64,000 nt of DNA. Source: JACTOJ01 sp032335695. Its GTDB lineage: Bacteria > Bacillota > Clostridia > Clostridiales > Clostridiaceae. The position numbers and the translations under genes are program-made. The notes beneath the pieces are model-generated. The model was given only the letters and a program-made list of their open reading frames with translations. It made no database searches and was not told where the DNA came from. Where the stretch lies: NCBI RefSeq assembly GCF_032335695.1, contig NZ_JACTOJ010000006.1, forward strand, positions 1 through 64,000, read 5' to 3'. The stretch's first letter is position 1. The number at the start of each line of letters is the position of its first letter. This document shows positions 8,148 through 17,756 of this stretch, piece after piece.

Positions 8148-8714
8148 TTATTTTATAACATATTCCTTTGAAGTATATTCAGAATTCCATTCATTATGAA
8201 AAACATAATTTTGTTCTTCCTTTTCAGGATAATGTGATGACTTTAATTCTGTAACTCCTATAGGAGTCATAGCTATAACCCTATACTCTTCAGGAATATT
8301 CAGCAGTTCCCTTATCCTATCTTCTAAAAGCGAACCTATCCAGCAAGTTCCATAGCCTTCTGCTGTAGCTGCTAATACCAAATGCTCCATAGCTATTCCA
8401 GCATCTACTAAATAAAAATCTTTTCCATCAACTCTTCCAGATTTGTAGGGGTTAGCGACTATTAAAGCTATAATTGGAGCTTTCTTTACGGCACTTATAG
8501 CACTATAATCATCATTATCTATACACTCTGACAAATCTTGTCTTTTAATATAGTCATCAACCAATATAACCTTATAGCAACTTTTATTTTTCCAAGAAGG
8601 TGCCCTCATTACAGCCTCTATTATTCTGTTTATTTTGGAGTTATCAATGGGTGTATCTTTAAAATCTTTTATACTTTTTCTTTCATTTACCACATCATAA
8701 AAATCCACATTCAT
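8148..8714 (-). CDS. Nitroreductase-family FMN flavoprotein
   Basis: This 188-residue protein shows the nitroreductase fold: N-terminal ERKSIKDFKD for FMN phosphate contact, MRAPSWKNKSCYKV, and the later DAGIAMEHLVLAA and GYGTCWIGS segments. Such proteins reduce nitro compounds, quinones or flavins with NAD(P)H; the substrate cannot be predicted. The ATG at 8714 lies one base from GGAGGA, so the in-frame GTG at 8708, 7 bases from GGAGG, may be the real start. It is monocistronic, with its own terminator. Confidence 0.85.
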   Translation of the reverse strand: MNVDFYDVVNERKSIKDFKDTPIDNSKINRIIEAVMRAPSWKNKSCYKVILVDDYIKRQDLSECIDNDDYSAISAVKKAPIIALIVANPYKSGRVDGKDFYLVDAGIAMEHLVLAATAEGYGTCWIGSLLEDRIRELLNIPEEYRVIAMTPIGVTELKSSHYPEKEEQNYVFHNEWNSEYTSKEYVIK

Positions 8715-8776
8715 TCCTCCTTGTTTTAAATGTTTGTGAATTTATTATGTGTTTATATAAAATTAATATACGATTC

Positions 8777-9898
8777 TTATCCTAAATTTAAAAGTGAATC
8801 ATATAACTTAGATACTATATTATTCCAATCAAAATTTTCTTTACAAATCTCAGCACTTTTATCACATAGCTTTTTATTATCTTCATTATTAATAAAATAG
8901 TACAGTGCTTTAGAAAAAGCATCCACGTCTTTTATGGGAACAATTTGCCCATTGTCTTCTCTTACAAGTTCTCTTGCTATACCTACATCTGTAGAAATAA
9001 TTATATTTCCCATGGAAGCTGCCTCAATTAAGGCTATAGCAAAGCTTTCAAAGTCAGAAGTCAATGCACATATTTTTGATTTTCTATACTCCTCATACAA
9101 GCTTTTTCTATCAGATATCTCACCTGTGAAAACGACCTTTTCTGTTAGTTTAGGATATTTTTTGAAATAATCTTGTATATATTCTTTAAAATACTCCTCT
9201 ATAGGTCCTATAAGTTTTAGCGTCCAATCAGACCCATCTATATTTGGAATTTTAGCAAATGCCTCTAATAGCAGTTGCGTATTTTTTTCCTCTGCTCCTA
9301 TTCTTGCCACATACACTATTGTGTTTTCTTTTTTAGAATAATCGTAGAAAATTTTATTTCTATTTAAATAATCGTAATCAATTCCATTTGGTACATTTAT
9401 CATTTTTTTGTTTTGCTGCGGTAAAAGTTCCTTTAATTGATTAAATAAATTAACCTGTTCCACACTTATTAAATCCACCTTATTTAAAAATTTATTTAAA
9501 AACTTAATTTGAAAGGAACTTAATCCTCTAATTCTTTCTACTAATTTATGGCTGCAATCCAATTTTAAATATATTTTTCCCTTTGGATTAATTAATTTAT
9601 ATGTATAAGAATATACTACAGAACTTAAGGTACAATGAAATATATGTAGCACATCAATTTTTTTTGAATTTAATAACAGATACCTAGCCCCATCTAGTGT
9701 AAAGCTGTGAAATACTTTTTTTACAAAATCTATTTTTAAACCTTTTACTTCATTATTCAAATATGGATATTCTCCATTTTTGTAGGTTACTACTGAAGCA
9801 TCTATTCCATGCTTGCTATATAATTTAAAAGGAATTGTACCCATATCTTTTATTAAATTCACATTTCTAGTTTTTAAGTACTGCATATAGTACCTCAT
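8777..9898 (-). CDS. Glycosyltransferase family 4 protein
   Basis: This 373-residue cytosolic GT-B enzyme has an N-terminal Rossmann-like acceptor half and a C-terminal donor half. The donor half has VARIGAEEKNTQLLLEAF and the ESFAIALIEAASMG segment with the EX7E motif (about residues 285-293), typical of retaining GT4 enzymes using nucleotide sugars. Its ATG overlaps the flippase stop by one base (TAATG), so the two are translationally coupled. It is the only glycosyltransferase of this EPS block and the last gene of it. Donor and acceptor are unknown. Confidence 0.88.
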   Translation of the reverse strand: MRYYMQYLKTRNVNLIKDMGTIPFKLYSKHGIDASVVTYKNGEYPYLNNEVKGLKIDFVKKVFHSFTLDGARYLLLNSKKIDVLHIFHCTLSSVVYSYTYKLINPKGKIYLKLDCSHKLVERIRGLSSFQIKFLNKFLNKVDLISVEQVNLFNQLKELLPQQNKKMINVPNGIDYDYLNRNKIFYDYSKKENTIVYVARIGAEEKNTQLLLEAFAKIPNIDGSDWTLKLIGPIEEYFKEYIQDYFKKYPKLTEKVVFTGEISDRKSLYEEYRKSKICALTSDFESFAIALIEAASMGNIIISTDVGIARELVREDNGQIVPIKDVDAFSKALYYFINNEDNKKLCDKSAEICKENFDWNNIVSKLYDSLLNLG

Positions 9899-11316
9899 TA
9901 TTTCGCCTCTTTTCTAAATACAAGCTTTATCTCATTTAATGTTAAAACCTTAAATAGTATCAAAACAATAAAATATAGCATCACTGAAATCAATGCATTA
10001 ATTATTATTTCTACGTGATAATAATATAATATTAATGTGATTAACACAAGAAAAATACAAGGAAAAATTAATCTAATCGTATCTTGAAAAATATTTATTT
10101 TTACTATTTTATCGCTATAATATTTCATTACAAAAAGATTAACTACTTCTGTTACAAGAGTTATTATCGCCGCTGCAACATATCCAAAATATGGTATAAA
10201 AATGATACACAATAAGGCGTTAAGAGCAGCTGATATGCTAACAGCCTTAAGATAAAATTTTTCTCCCTTCCAGGCATTTAATTGATAACCATATATTTCT
10301 CTTATATAGAGTATCAATATATAAATTGTTAATATTCTAAGTGAAATGTAGGCATTTATATATTTTTTGCCATAAAATAGCTGTATTATATCCTTTGACA
10401 AAATCATTATTTCTACTGTAATAGGTATTATTGCAATCCATACTATCTTAGCTACATTTCTTCCTAAATTCTTTATAGCCTTAATATCTTTATTTGAAAA
10501 ATAATTTATATACATAGGAAAAAAAGGTGTAAATATTAGAGCCTCTACATTTATTAGAAAATTTATAAATACATAAGCAGCTTGATACACTCCTAGTTCT
10601 GCCTCTGTTCTAGAAAAACCCATTATTATTTTATCTATATTACCATTAACCATTGCTAATAAAGAGGATATTAAAAAGGGCATTCCAAGTTTAGCATATT
10701 TTAAAATGATGCTTTTTCTTATTTTAAATCTAATTCTAAATTTATATTTAATCTTTATAATGCTTATCTGATATATTATACCTAAAACATTTCCGATTAC
10801 CAATGCCATTGGAATCATATATAAATTTCCTGTGTTTCGTATAAATATAATTATTATAATTGATGGAACAATATTTTTAAGTATATTATATACCGCATTA
10901 TGCTGCATTTCCTGTAAGCCGTTAAATAACCAATCAGTATTTAACGCCAGAGGAAATAGACTAAAAGAAAATATAAATAAAAAATTATTAAAATAATATC
11001 CTTTATTTATTGCAGCGTACAAGATAATCAATATAATAAATGAAACTATTGCATTTATTAATCTAAAAGAAAGTATTTCATTTATGGTATCATTTAGTTT
11101 CTCTCCGCTTTCTGCCACCATGCGTATTCCCAATGTCTGCATTCCAAACATTATAAACATTGAAAAATACAGCACTATTTGCTGAGCTAAAGTAAAACTT
11201 CCGAAATAACTCTGACCAATAACTTTCGCATAATATGTCATAGTTAAGAAAGTCACAAATTGAGATAATATACTTGATAGCCCATTAACTATAAAATTTC
11301 TAGTAACCTTCGTCAT
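9898..11316 (-). CDS. Wzx-type polysaccharide flippase (MVF/MATE superfamily)
   Basis: This 472-residue integral membrane protein has about 12-14 hydrophobic segments. It carries family features: the N-terminal NFIVNGLSSILSQFVTFLTMTYYAKVIG segment in pieces, and TDWLFNGLQEM. It should flip lipid-linked oligosaccharide units across the membrane for polymer assembly. It is followed by the coupled glycosyltransferase gene and preceded by galU, with a terminator hairpin between. A teichoic- or O-antigen-type substrate cannot be distinguished. Confidence 0.88.
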   Translation of the reverse strand: MTKVTRNFIVNGLSSILSQFVTFLTMTYYAKVIGQSYFGSFTLAQQIVLYFSMFIMFGMQTLGIRMVAESGEKLNDTINEILSFRLINAIVSFIILIILYAAINKGYYFNNFLFIFSFSLFPLALNTDWLFNGLQEMQHNAVYNILKNIVPSIIIIIFIRNTGNLYMIPMALVIGNVLGIIYQISIIKIKYKFRIRFKIRKSIILKYAKLGMPFLISSLLAMVNGNIDKIIMGFSRTEAELGVYQAAYVFINFLINVEALIFTPFFPMYINYFSNKDIKAIKNLGRNVAKIVWIAIIPITVEIMILSKDIIQLFYGKKYINAYISLRILTIYILILYIREIYGYQLNAWKGEKFYLKAVSISAALNALLCIIFIPYFGYVAAAIITLVTEVVNLFVMKYYSDKIVKINIFQDTIRLIFPCIFLVLITLILYYYHVEIIINALISVMLYFIVLILFKVLTLNEIKLVFRKEAK

Positions 11317-11345
11317 ATTTTCACCCTTATACTAAATATAGTTAA

Positions 11346-11369
11346 TAAAAATCCGCCTAGTGGCGGATA
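11346..11369 (-). terminator. Terminator after galU
   Basis: The perfect stem ATCCGCC/GGCGGAT (11351-11357 and 11362-11368) is followed on the minus strand by a T-rich run. It lies between galU and the flippase gene, so expression of the last two genes needs readthrough or another promoter. Confidence 0.8.
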
Positions 11370-11381
11370 ATTTATTCTTTG

Positions 11382-12275
11382 CTATTTTTCAGCTGCTTTG
11401 CTTTTTTTAATAGTATTTGTAATTCTTAACAAGTAATCCTCAAAGCCTGCTCTAAGTTCTTCTCTCTTCAATGCATATTCTATATTCGCTTCCAAAAATC
11501 CCAATTTATCTCCTACATCGTATCTTCTTCCTTTAAAATTATACGCATACATAGCTTCTGAGTTCATTAAGGACTTAAGAGCATCAGTAAGCTGTATCTC
11601 TCCACCCTTTCCAGGCTTTGTATTATCAAGTACATCAAATATATTCGGAGTAATTATGTATCTTCCAAGTATTGCTATATTAGAAGGTGCTTCTTCAGGT
11701 TTTGGCTTTTCAACCATATCTTTCACTTTATAAACTCTATCTTCTATATTCATAGCTTTGATGATTCCGTATTTGCTTACATCATGCTGAGGTACATCTT
11801 GAACACCAAGTATAGTAGTTTTATATTCATTATAGCAGTCTATTAACTGCTTCAAACAAGGCTCTTCGCTGTCTACTACATCGTCTCCAAGCATAACAGC
11901 AAAAGGTTCGTTTCCTACAAAAGTACGGGCACAATTTATAGCATGACCTAATCCTTTAGGTTCTTTTTGTCTTATATAGTAAATATTAGCCATATTAGAT
12001 ATATCTTTTATCATGCTAAGCATAGCATCCTTAGAATGATTTTCTAATTCCTGCTCTAATTCTACAGATTTATCAAAATGATCTTCTATTGCTCTCTTAT
12101 TTCTACCAGTGATTATTAATATTTCTTCTATTCCTGAATTAACAGCCTCTTCAATTATGTATTGTATTGTTGGTTTATCCACAATAGGAAGCATTTCCTT
12201 AGGTTGGGCTTTTGTTGCTGGTAAGAATCTTGTTCCCAGTCCTGCCGCTGGAATAACCGCTTTTTTAACTTTCAT
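11382..12275 (-). CDS. galU: UTP-glucose-1-phosphate uridylyltransferase
   Basis: This 297-residue enzyme makes UDP-glucose from UTP and glucose-1-phosphate. The N-terminal nucleotidyltransferase signature AAGLGTRFLPATKAQPKEMLP is plain, followed by the GALU-type LGDDVV, VEKPKPEEAPSN and GRYIITPNIF segments. The start is ATG 12275, behind a GAAGGGAG SD; the in-frame extension to 12317 has no such signal. It lies in the EPS block, with phosphoglucomutase (its substrate supplier) encoded 3.6 kb upstream on the same strand, so the two likely form one supply line. Confidence 0.94.
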   Translation of the reverse strand: MKVKKAVIPAAGLGTRFLPATKAQPKEMLPIVDKPTIQYIIEEAVNSGIEEILIITGRNKRAIEDHFDKSVELEQELENHSKDAMLSMIKDISNMANIYYIRQKEPKGLGHAINCARTFVGNEPFAVMLGDDVVDSEEPCLKQLIDCYNEYKTTILGVQDVPQHDVSKYGIIKAMNIEDRVYKVKDMVEKPKPEEAPSNIAILGRYIITPNIFDVLDNTKPGKGGEIQLTDALKSLMNSEAMYAYNFKGRRYDVGDKLGFLEANIEYALKREELRAGFEDYLLRITNTIKKSKAAEK

Positions 12276-12373
12276 TTTATGACTCCCTTCACTTTTAATA
12301 AATTTATCAATAAACAATGTTTACCCGAGTAATATAAAATATATATTTATTCAAGTTCAACATCACAATAAAA

Positions 12374-13138
12374 TTATTTTTTAAATATGCTCCAGAAAGA
12401 CTTTTTATTTTTAGTGATTTCTTTAATGTTAAGGCATTCTACATCTAAGCCGCTAATTATATTATTTTCATTATCACAAATCCAATTATACAGCTGTTCA
12501 TTTAGCTCCTTCACTTTAAAATACGCTTCAGATAGATAAGTGTTTCTTTTTCCGTCATTATGAGCATCGCTCCCAAGCATATGAATCAAATTCATATGTA
12601 CCAGTTTTTCAGCCTGTCTTTTTATTTCTCCACCATACAGTCCCATAAGACTTCCAGAATTCATCTGAGCTAAGTTTCCCTGCTCAATGAGATTTATGAG
12701 AAGTTCAATATTTTTATGAATAGCCATATTACGTTCCGGGTGTGCCAGCACTGGTACTAATCCTAAAAGTCTCAAATCGTAAAACACCTTTTCTGTATAT
12801 ATTGGAAACTGCTCCATAGGAAGTTCAATTAATATATACTTATTATTATTCAATCCCCATATTTTGTTTTCTTTAAATAATGTTGGCAGTTCAGGATTTA
12901 TATAGACCTCTACACCAGATACAACCTTAATATTAGATGAACATCTCCCTAATATTTGATTAAGCTTAGTATTATAATCTTCAAAAGATGTTTCGCATTC
13001 TCCATATATAAAATGAGGTGTGGCACATATAATTTCAGTACCTTCTTTTATTGAATTTTCAAGCATATTCATAGTCATATCAATATCTTTAGATCCATCA
13101 TCAACTGCAGGAATAATATGAGAATGAAAGTCAATCAT
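12374..13138 (-). CDS. CpsB/YwqE-type tyrosine-protein phosphatase (PHP fold)
   Basis: This 254-residue PHP-superfamily phosphatase has metal ligands visible in DFHSHIIP (residues 3-10), VDDGSKD, ATPHF, AHPERN and GSDAHN. Such enzymes dephosphorylate the tyrosine tail of the cognate CpsD/YwqD kinase and tune polymer length. The gene follows the kinase by 24 bases with an AGGATGTGG SD, forming the usual CpsC-CpsD-CpsB regulatory trio. The cytosolic location is inferred from the lack of a signal. Confidence 0.9.
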   Translation of the reverse strand: MIDFHSHIIPAVDDGSKDIDMTMNMLENSIKEGTEIICATPHFIYGECETSFEDYNTKLNQILGRCSSNIKVVSGVEVYINPELPTLFKENKIWGLNNNKYILIELPMEQFPIYTEKVFYDLRLLGLVPVLAHPERNMAIHKNIELLINLIEQGNLAQMNSGSLMGLYGGEIKRQAEKLVHMNLIHMLGSDAHNDGKRNTYLSEAYFKVKELNEQLYNWICDNENNIISGLDVECLNIKEITKNKKSFWSIFKK

Positions 13139-13162
13139 TTTACCACATCCTAGTCTATCATT

Positions 13163-13846
13163 CTATTCGTTTTTATAATAGTTATAATAATATTTACCAT
13201 AATAATAGTTTTCAGATTTCTCTGGAACCTTATTGAGGATTACTCCAAACACCTTAGCACCAACTTTGTCAAGAAGCTCTTTAGCCTTAGCAATTCCAAA
13301 CTTTTCAGTTACACCATAACTCGTAACCAATAATACACCAGTAGCCAGAGTTGATAAAATTTGTGCATCAGTTACAGCAATAACAGGAGGTGCATCAATA
13401 AGAACTATATCAAAAGCTTCTTGTAACTCTGATAAAACTTGTCTCATCTTTTTAGTGCCTAACAATTCGGCTGGATTTGGTGGTATAGGACCACTTGTTA
13501 TAACAAAAAGATTTGGTACCATAGTAGACAAAATAACTTCATCTAAGTTCTTACTTTGTGCTAACAAATTTGTAATTCCATCAGAGTTTGGCAATCCCAT
13601 TTTTTTATGAATTGTTGGTTTTCTTAAATCGCAGTCCACTACAACAACTCTTTTTCCGCTTTGAGCAATAGTCACAGCTAAATTAGTCATAATAGTGCTT
13701 TTACCTTCTCCAGGGCCGGCAGAGGTAACTACTATAGATTTAATTTGATCATCCAAAGAAGAAAACTGTATGTTTGTTCTTAAAGTTCTAAAAGCTTCAG
13801 CAGCTCTGGATTTCGGATTTTTAAAAGAGATTATATTTTTAAGCAT
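13163..13846 (-). CDS. CpsD/CapB-family bacterial tyrosine kinase
   Basis: This 227-residue P-loop BY-kinase has Walker A SAGPGEGKST (about 42-51), Walker A' VVVVDCDLRKP (about 67-77) and Walker B IVLIDAPPV (about 146-154). The last 14 residues hold a cluster of eight tyrosines (YYYGKYYYNYYKNE), the autophosphorylation tail. The transmembrane activator is a separate protein, encoded just upstream with a 10-base gap, as in other Firmicutes. It likely controls EPS chain assembly through cyclic phosphorylation. Confidence 0.92.
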   Translation of the reverse strand: MLKNIISFKNPKSRAAEAFRTLRTNIQFSSLDDQIKSIVVTSAGPGEGKSTIMTNLAVTIAQSGKRVVVVDCDLRKPTIHKKMGLPNSDGITNLLAQSKNLDEVILSTMVPNLFVITSGPIPPNPAELLGTKKMRQVLSELQEAFDIVLIDAPPVIAVTDAQILSTLATGVLLVTSYGVTEKFGIAKAKELLDKVGAKVFGVILNKVPEKSENYYYGKYYYNYYKNE

Positions 13847-13856
13847 ACTATCACCT

Positions 13857-14525
13857 CTACTCGTCTTGAGTTACTAGCGGTATTATTCCAATTACTGGTA
13901 CGCCGCATAGTTTTTCTATTTCTTCCTCTGTTTTTACAGTATTATCCATGTATTCCAATAAGAATAATAATCCAATGGAAAGCATTAATCCTAGTAAAAA
14001 TGCTATCATCATGTTCAGCAATGGTTTAGGGCTATCTGGAGATGTGGGTAGTTTAGCTTCATCTAATATTTGAACATTATCTTCCTTCATTACGGTGGCA
14101 CTAATTGATTTTAAAGATTTAGCCAATTGATTAGCTATATTCATAGCATCGCTAGGACTCTTGGATTTAACTGTTATATCCATAAATTCAGTGCTAGCCT
14201 TGGGTGATACTGAAATCATGGCCTCTAATTGGTCAGCAGTTAAACTCAATCCCAAATTACTTATTGTATCATTCATAACTTTTGCACTAGTAGTAAGTTC
14301 TACATAAGTTTTTACAAGATTTTGATACATCATTATATCATTATAATTATAAGTTGAATCCTTAGTAGACTCTCCTTTTCCTATAATAACTGATATATTA
14401 GTTTTATAAGTAGGTTTTATCACGATATAACTAAATACTCCACTAGTTATCACTGCTAAAAGTGTAATCCACAATATTAGTTTATACCTTTTTTTCAGAA
14501 TACTAAAATATTCCTTTATCTCCAT
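13857..14525 (-). CDS. CpsC/Wzz-type chain-length determinant and kinase activator
   Basis: This membrane protein of about 222 residues begins EIKEYFSILKKRYKLI. Membrane segments lie at about 16-37 and 163-186, with an extracytoplasmic loop of Wzz type between them. The cytoplasmic tail holds LCGVPVIGIIP, which in this family touches and activates the CpsD kinase. I use ATG 14525, which has a GGGAGG SD and sits 4 bases after the TPR gene's stop codon. The longer frame to 14576 overlaps that gene and begins with non-family sequence. Confidence 0.88.
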   Translation of the reverse strand: MEIKEYFSILKKRYKLILWITLLAVITSGVFSYIVIKPTYKTNISVIIGKGESTKDSTYNYNDIMMYQNLVKTYVELTTSAKVMNDTISNLGLSLTADQLEAMISVSPKASTEFMDITVKSKSPSDAMNIANQLAKSLKSISATVMKEDNVQILDEAKLPTSPDSPKPLLNMMIAFLLGLMLSIGLLFLLEYMDNTVKTEEEIEKLCGVPVIGIIPLVTQDE

Positions 14526-14529
14526 TGTA

Positions 14530-15603
14530 TTACTCTGCCTCCCTAAGTATATTTTTAAGCTTAGATACCACATCATCTTCTGGATCTAATTTTTCCGCTA
14601 TTTTTAAATGTAACTTTGCGCTCCTATTATCTCCCATATTTAAATAGCACATAATAATATTAGTACATATTTCTATAGATTTAGTCACCTCAAAGCTCTT
14701 CTTAAAATAATTTATAGCAACTGGAAAGTCTCCAAGACATGCAAAATTTAATCCAAACTCATTATAAATTTCTATAATTTCATTATCTATATTTTTTGCT
14801 TCATTTAAGTAATATATCGCTTTTTCATAAAGTCCTAGATTTCTGCAAGCCATAGCTATATACAATGGTATTGTAGCATTATCACTGCACTCATCAAGTA
14901 ATGGTACAAGAAGTTCCAATGCATGTTTAGGATTTTCAATTAAAATCCCCTTAGCTTCCTGCAATTTACTTAAAATATTTAAATCATTCCTAAATTCTTC
15001 TATGCTCTCATCAGATTTTCCACCATATGAAAAATACAAATTTAAATTATCCCAAGCTTCAATATAGTTAGATTTATCATAGTTATTTTTACTTTCGTAC
15101 AAATAGGCTAATTTATATGAAAATTCTTTTCCTACATTTATAATACCATCTTTTTCTGATTCCAGATCCTTGTTTGATTCAGAAATAATGGCAAGACAAT
15201 ATAATAATTTGTCATATACATCTTCACTTGGTTCTATAATATACAATCCGCGTAATAACAAGTAAGCATTCGCTTCATTATTTTCATTTATATTTTTAGC
15301 AATTATTCCTTTTACTAGCTTACTTGAAAATTCATTATCCTTCAGCATATCCATATAGTTTTTTGAATAATTAAATTTTTCATCACAGCCAATTACAAAA
15401 AACATTCCTTCAATTAAATCTTTCATATCAATTTTATCAATATTTCCTGAGGTTTTTACATCTCCAATTATTTTAGATGCTTTCATAGGCATATATATAT
15501 CACCCTGTGGCAATTTTCTAAATAGACTTGCCAAAGCATCCTTATTTATATTTAAAAAAATAAAATCCGATAATTTCGACGCTAAATAACTTTTTGTAAA
15601 CAT
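14530..15603 (-). CDS. TPR-repeat protein of the exopolysaccharide locus
   Basis: This 357-residue protein has no signal peptide and no recognised enzyme domain. The C-terminal half (about 220-357) carries TPR-like helical pairs, e.g. IPLYIAMACRNLGLYEKAIYYLNEA and EFGLNFACLGDFPVAINYF in pieces. The N-terminal half is unfamiliar. It is the first gene of the EPS operon, 4 bases before the Wzz-like gene, with a GGAGG SD. Linkage suggests a scaffold or regulator of polymer assembly, but I do not recognise a named family. Confidence 0.8.
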   Translation of the reverse strand: MFTKSYLASKLSDFIFLNINKDALASLFRKLPQGDIYMPMKASKIIGDVKTSGNIDKIDMKDLIEGMFFVIGCDEKFNYSKNYMDMLKDNEFSSKLVKGIIAKNINENNEANAYLLLRGLYIIEPSEDVYDKLLYCLAIISESNKDLESEKDGIINVGKEFSYKLAYLYESKNNYDKSNYIEAWDNLNLYFSYGGKSDESIEEFRNDLNILSKLQEAKGILIENPKHALELLVPLLDECSDNATIPLYIAMACRNLGLYEKAIYYLNEAKNIDNEIIEIYNEFGLNFACLGDFPVAINYFKKSFEVTKSIEICTNIIMCYLNMGDNRSAKLHLKIAEKLDPEDDVVSKLKNILREAE

Positions 15604-15678
15604 ATTCCTCCAATTTCACAATTAACTAAACAAAAAATTTTTAAAATAATAAATAATCGTTATAATTAATACTTTATT

Positions 15679-15707
15679 ATTATACCTTAACACCTAAAAC
15701 TAGTAAA
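15679..15707 (-). promoter_or_regulatory. Probable sigma-A promoter of the EPS operon
   Basis: Minus strand: TTTACT (15707-15702), 17-base spacer, TATAAT (15684-15679). It lies about 75 bases upstream of the TPR gene. Confidence 0.55.
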
Positions 15708-15767
15708 GTCAAATATACATTTACCATTTTTTGCCTTAAAATACTATTTCATTATATCAAAATAAAT

Positions 15768-15827
15768 GCTCTATTTAAAGCTATAAGCATAAAAATTCAC
15801 CACAATTTTTACTGCCTTAAATAGAGA
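15768..15827 (-). terminator. Probable terminator of the phosphoglucomutase gene
   Basis: Long inverted arms (GCTCTATTTAAAGC against GCCTTAAATAGAGA, 12 of 14 pairing) enclose a second AAAAATT/AATTTTT repeat. It lies about 30 bases after the pgcA stop. The T-run is weak, so it could also be an RNA-stability structure. Confidence 0.5.
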
Positions 15828-15856
15828 CATAAATTTGTAAACTTTAATTTCTATTA

Positions 15857-17590
15857 TTATCTATTGCAAGCATCATTGATTATTTTCATTACTGCTTCTT
15901 CTAATTCTTTAATTTCTGCATCTGATTTATCTAATCCATCAGATACTACGGATAGATAGACTTTCATCTTAGGTTCTGTTCCTGAAGGTCTTACCACAAA
16001 CCAAGAACCATCCTCTAATATAAACTTAAGTACATTGGATTTAGGAAGATTGATTTTACTTTCAGTATTATTAATTTTGTCATAGGATATACTTAATTTA
16101 TAATCATTTTTTTCAGTTATCTTTACTGAATTTACCGAATCATCCAAGTTATTTCTAAGAAAATCTATAGCTTTTGCTATTTTTTCTTGACCTTCTTTTC
16201 CTTTTAGTTCTAAAGATACTAACTTTTCTTTGTAATAGCCATATTTATTATATAGGTTTATTAATGCCTCATATAGTGAAATTCCTTTTGATTTATAGTA
16301 AAGTGTCATTTCACAAATTAAAGTAGCTGCAATTACTGCATCCTTATCTCTTACAAAATCTCCAGAAAGGTATCCGTAGCTCTCTTCAAAACCAAATATG
16401 TAGGAATGATTTTTATTTTCTTCAAATTCTTTTATTTTTTCACCTATGTACTTAAATCCAGTAAGCACATCCATCAATTCTACATTGTATTCTTTTGCTA
16501 TTTTTCTTGCTATCTCTGTGGTAACTATAGTTTTTACAACTGCTCCATCCTTTGGTAGCTTTCCTTCTTCAGTTAAGGATGAAAGTATATATTCTGTAAG
16601 AAGTGCTCCTGTTTGATTTCCAGTAAGTACTTTGTAGTTTCCCTCACTTACCTTGACTACCACACCTATTCTATCACAATCAGGATCAGTTCCAAATATT
16701 ATATCTGGTTGAACATCCTTTGCCATCTCCATTGCTATATTAAATACCTTTGGTTCTTCTGGATTTGGATAAGGTGCTGTAGGGAAGTTTCCATCTGGAA
16801 GTTCCTGTTCCTTTACTACAACTAAATTTGTATACCCTAGTTCATTAAGTACTCTCCTTACAGGAACATTACCACTACCATGTATAGGTGTATAAATTAT
16901 TTTTAAATCCTTAGCCTTTTCCTTAACAAGCTCTTTTCTAATTGTAAGGCTCTTTACCTTTTCATAATACACTTTATCTACATCTTCACCTATGATGCTT
17001 ATTAAATTACTTTTAATTCCTTCGTCTAAGGTAACTTTTTTAATTTTTTCAAAGTTGTCAACCTTTTCTATGCAGTTTAATATAGTTTTAGCATTATTGT
17101 CAGTAACCTGACCTCCATCTTCTCCATATACTTTATATCCATTATATTGCTTTGGATTATGAGATGCAGTGATAACTATTCCTGCTTTGCAATTTAATTC
17201 TCTTACTGTAAAAGATAACATTGGAGTAGGTCTTAAGCTTTCAAATAAATATACCTTTACATTATTTGCACTCAATATTTCTGCTGCAGTCTGAGCAAAT
17301 TCCTTAGACATATTTCTTGAATCGTAGGCAATTGCAACACTCTTCTCATCGGAATAAGCTGCATTAATGTAATCTGCAAGTCCTTGAGTTGCTTTTCCAA
17401 CAGTATATATGTTCATTCTGTTGCTTCCTGCGCCTATTACCCCTCTGAGTCCACCTGTTCCAAACTCTAATTCTTTATAGAATCTATCCTCTAGTTCTTT
17501 TTCTTCGGATATATTTTTCAATTCATTCTTTGTGCTTTCATCAATTAATGTTGAATTCAACCAAAGGTTGTATTTTTCTTTGTAATCCAT
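15857..17590 (-). CDS. pgcA: Phosphoglucomutase/phosphomannomutase (PgcA type)
   Basis: This 577-residue alpha-D-phosphohexomutase interconverts glucose-6-phosphate and glucose-1-phosphate. Family marks are the phosphoserine loop TASHNPKQYNGYK (about 140-152), the metal loop GTDPDCDRIG, the sugar loop GFEESYGY and the phosphate-binding RPSGTEPKMKVY near the C-terminus. Length is typical of the Firmicute PgcA type. Start is ATG with AGGAGGG. It sits upstream of the EPS operon and would feed GalU. A short palindrome (ATACTA-CAAAA-TAGTAT) lies at about 17625-17641 in its promoter region. Confidence 0.92.
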   Translation of the reverse strand: MDYKEKYNLWLNSTLIDESTKNELKNISEEKELEDRFYKELEFGTGGLRGVIGAGSNRMNIYTVGKATQGLADYINAAYSDEKSVAIAYDSRNMSKEFAQTAAEILSANNVKVYLFESLRPTPMLSFTVRELNCKAGIVITASHNPKQYNGYKVYGEDGGQVTDNNAKTILNCIEKVDNFEKIKKVTLDEGIKSNLISIIGEDVDKVYYEKVKSLTIRKELVKEKAKDLKIIYTPIHGSGNVPVRRVLNELGYTNLVVVKEQELPDGNFPTAPYPNPEEPKVFNIAMEMAKDVQPDIIFGTDPDCDRIGVVVKVSEGNYKVLTGNQTGALLTEYILSSLTEEGKLPKDGAVVKTIVTTEIARKIAKEYNVELMDVLTGFKYIGEKIKEFEENKNHSYIFGFEESYGYLSGDFVRDKDAVIAATLICEMTLYYKSKGISLYEALINLYNKYGYYKEKLVSLELKGKEGQEKIAKAIDFLRNNLDDSVNSVKITEKNDYKLSISYDKINNTESKINLPKSNVLKFILEDGSWFVVRPSGTEPKMKVYLSVVSDGLDKSDAEIKELEEAVMKIINDACNR

Positions 17591-17756
17591 ATTATCCCTC
17601 CTAACACATTTAACATTTGTTATTATACTACAAAATAGTATTAATGAAAAACTAGTTTAAGAAAATATTGTGATTTTTTATAGTTTTTATTGTATTTTAA
17701 AAGAGCATTACATATACTATTATTGCATTTTATAAAGAAGGCGGTGTTATAAAGCG

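Noticed and set aside
8777..11316. Pel-type polysaccharide locus (PelF/PelG) for the glycosyltransferase and flippase
   Set aside because: No PelA, PelD or PelE partners; the CpsB/C/D trio points to a Wzx/Wzy-type system.
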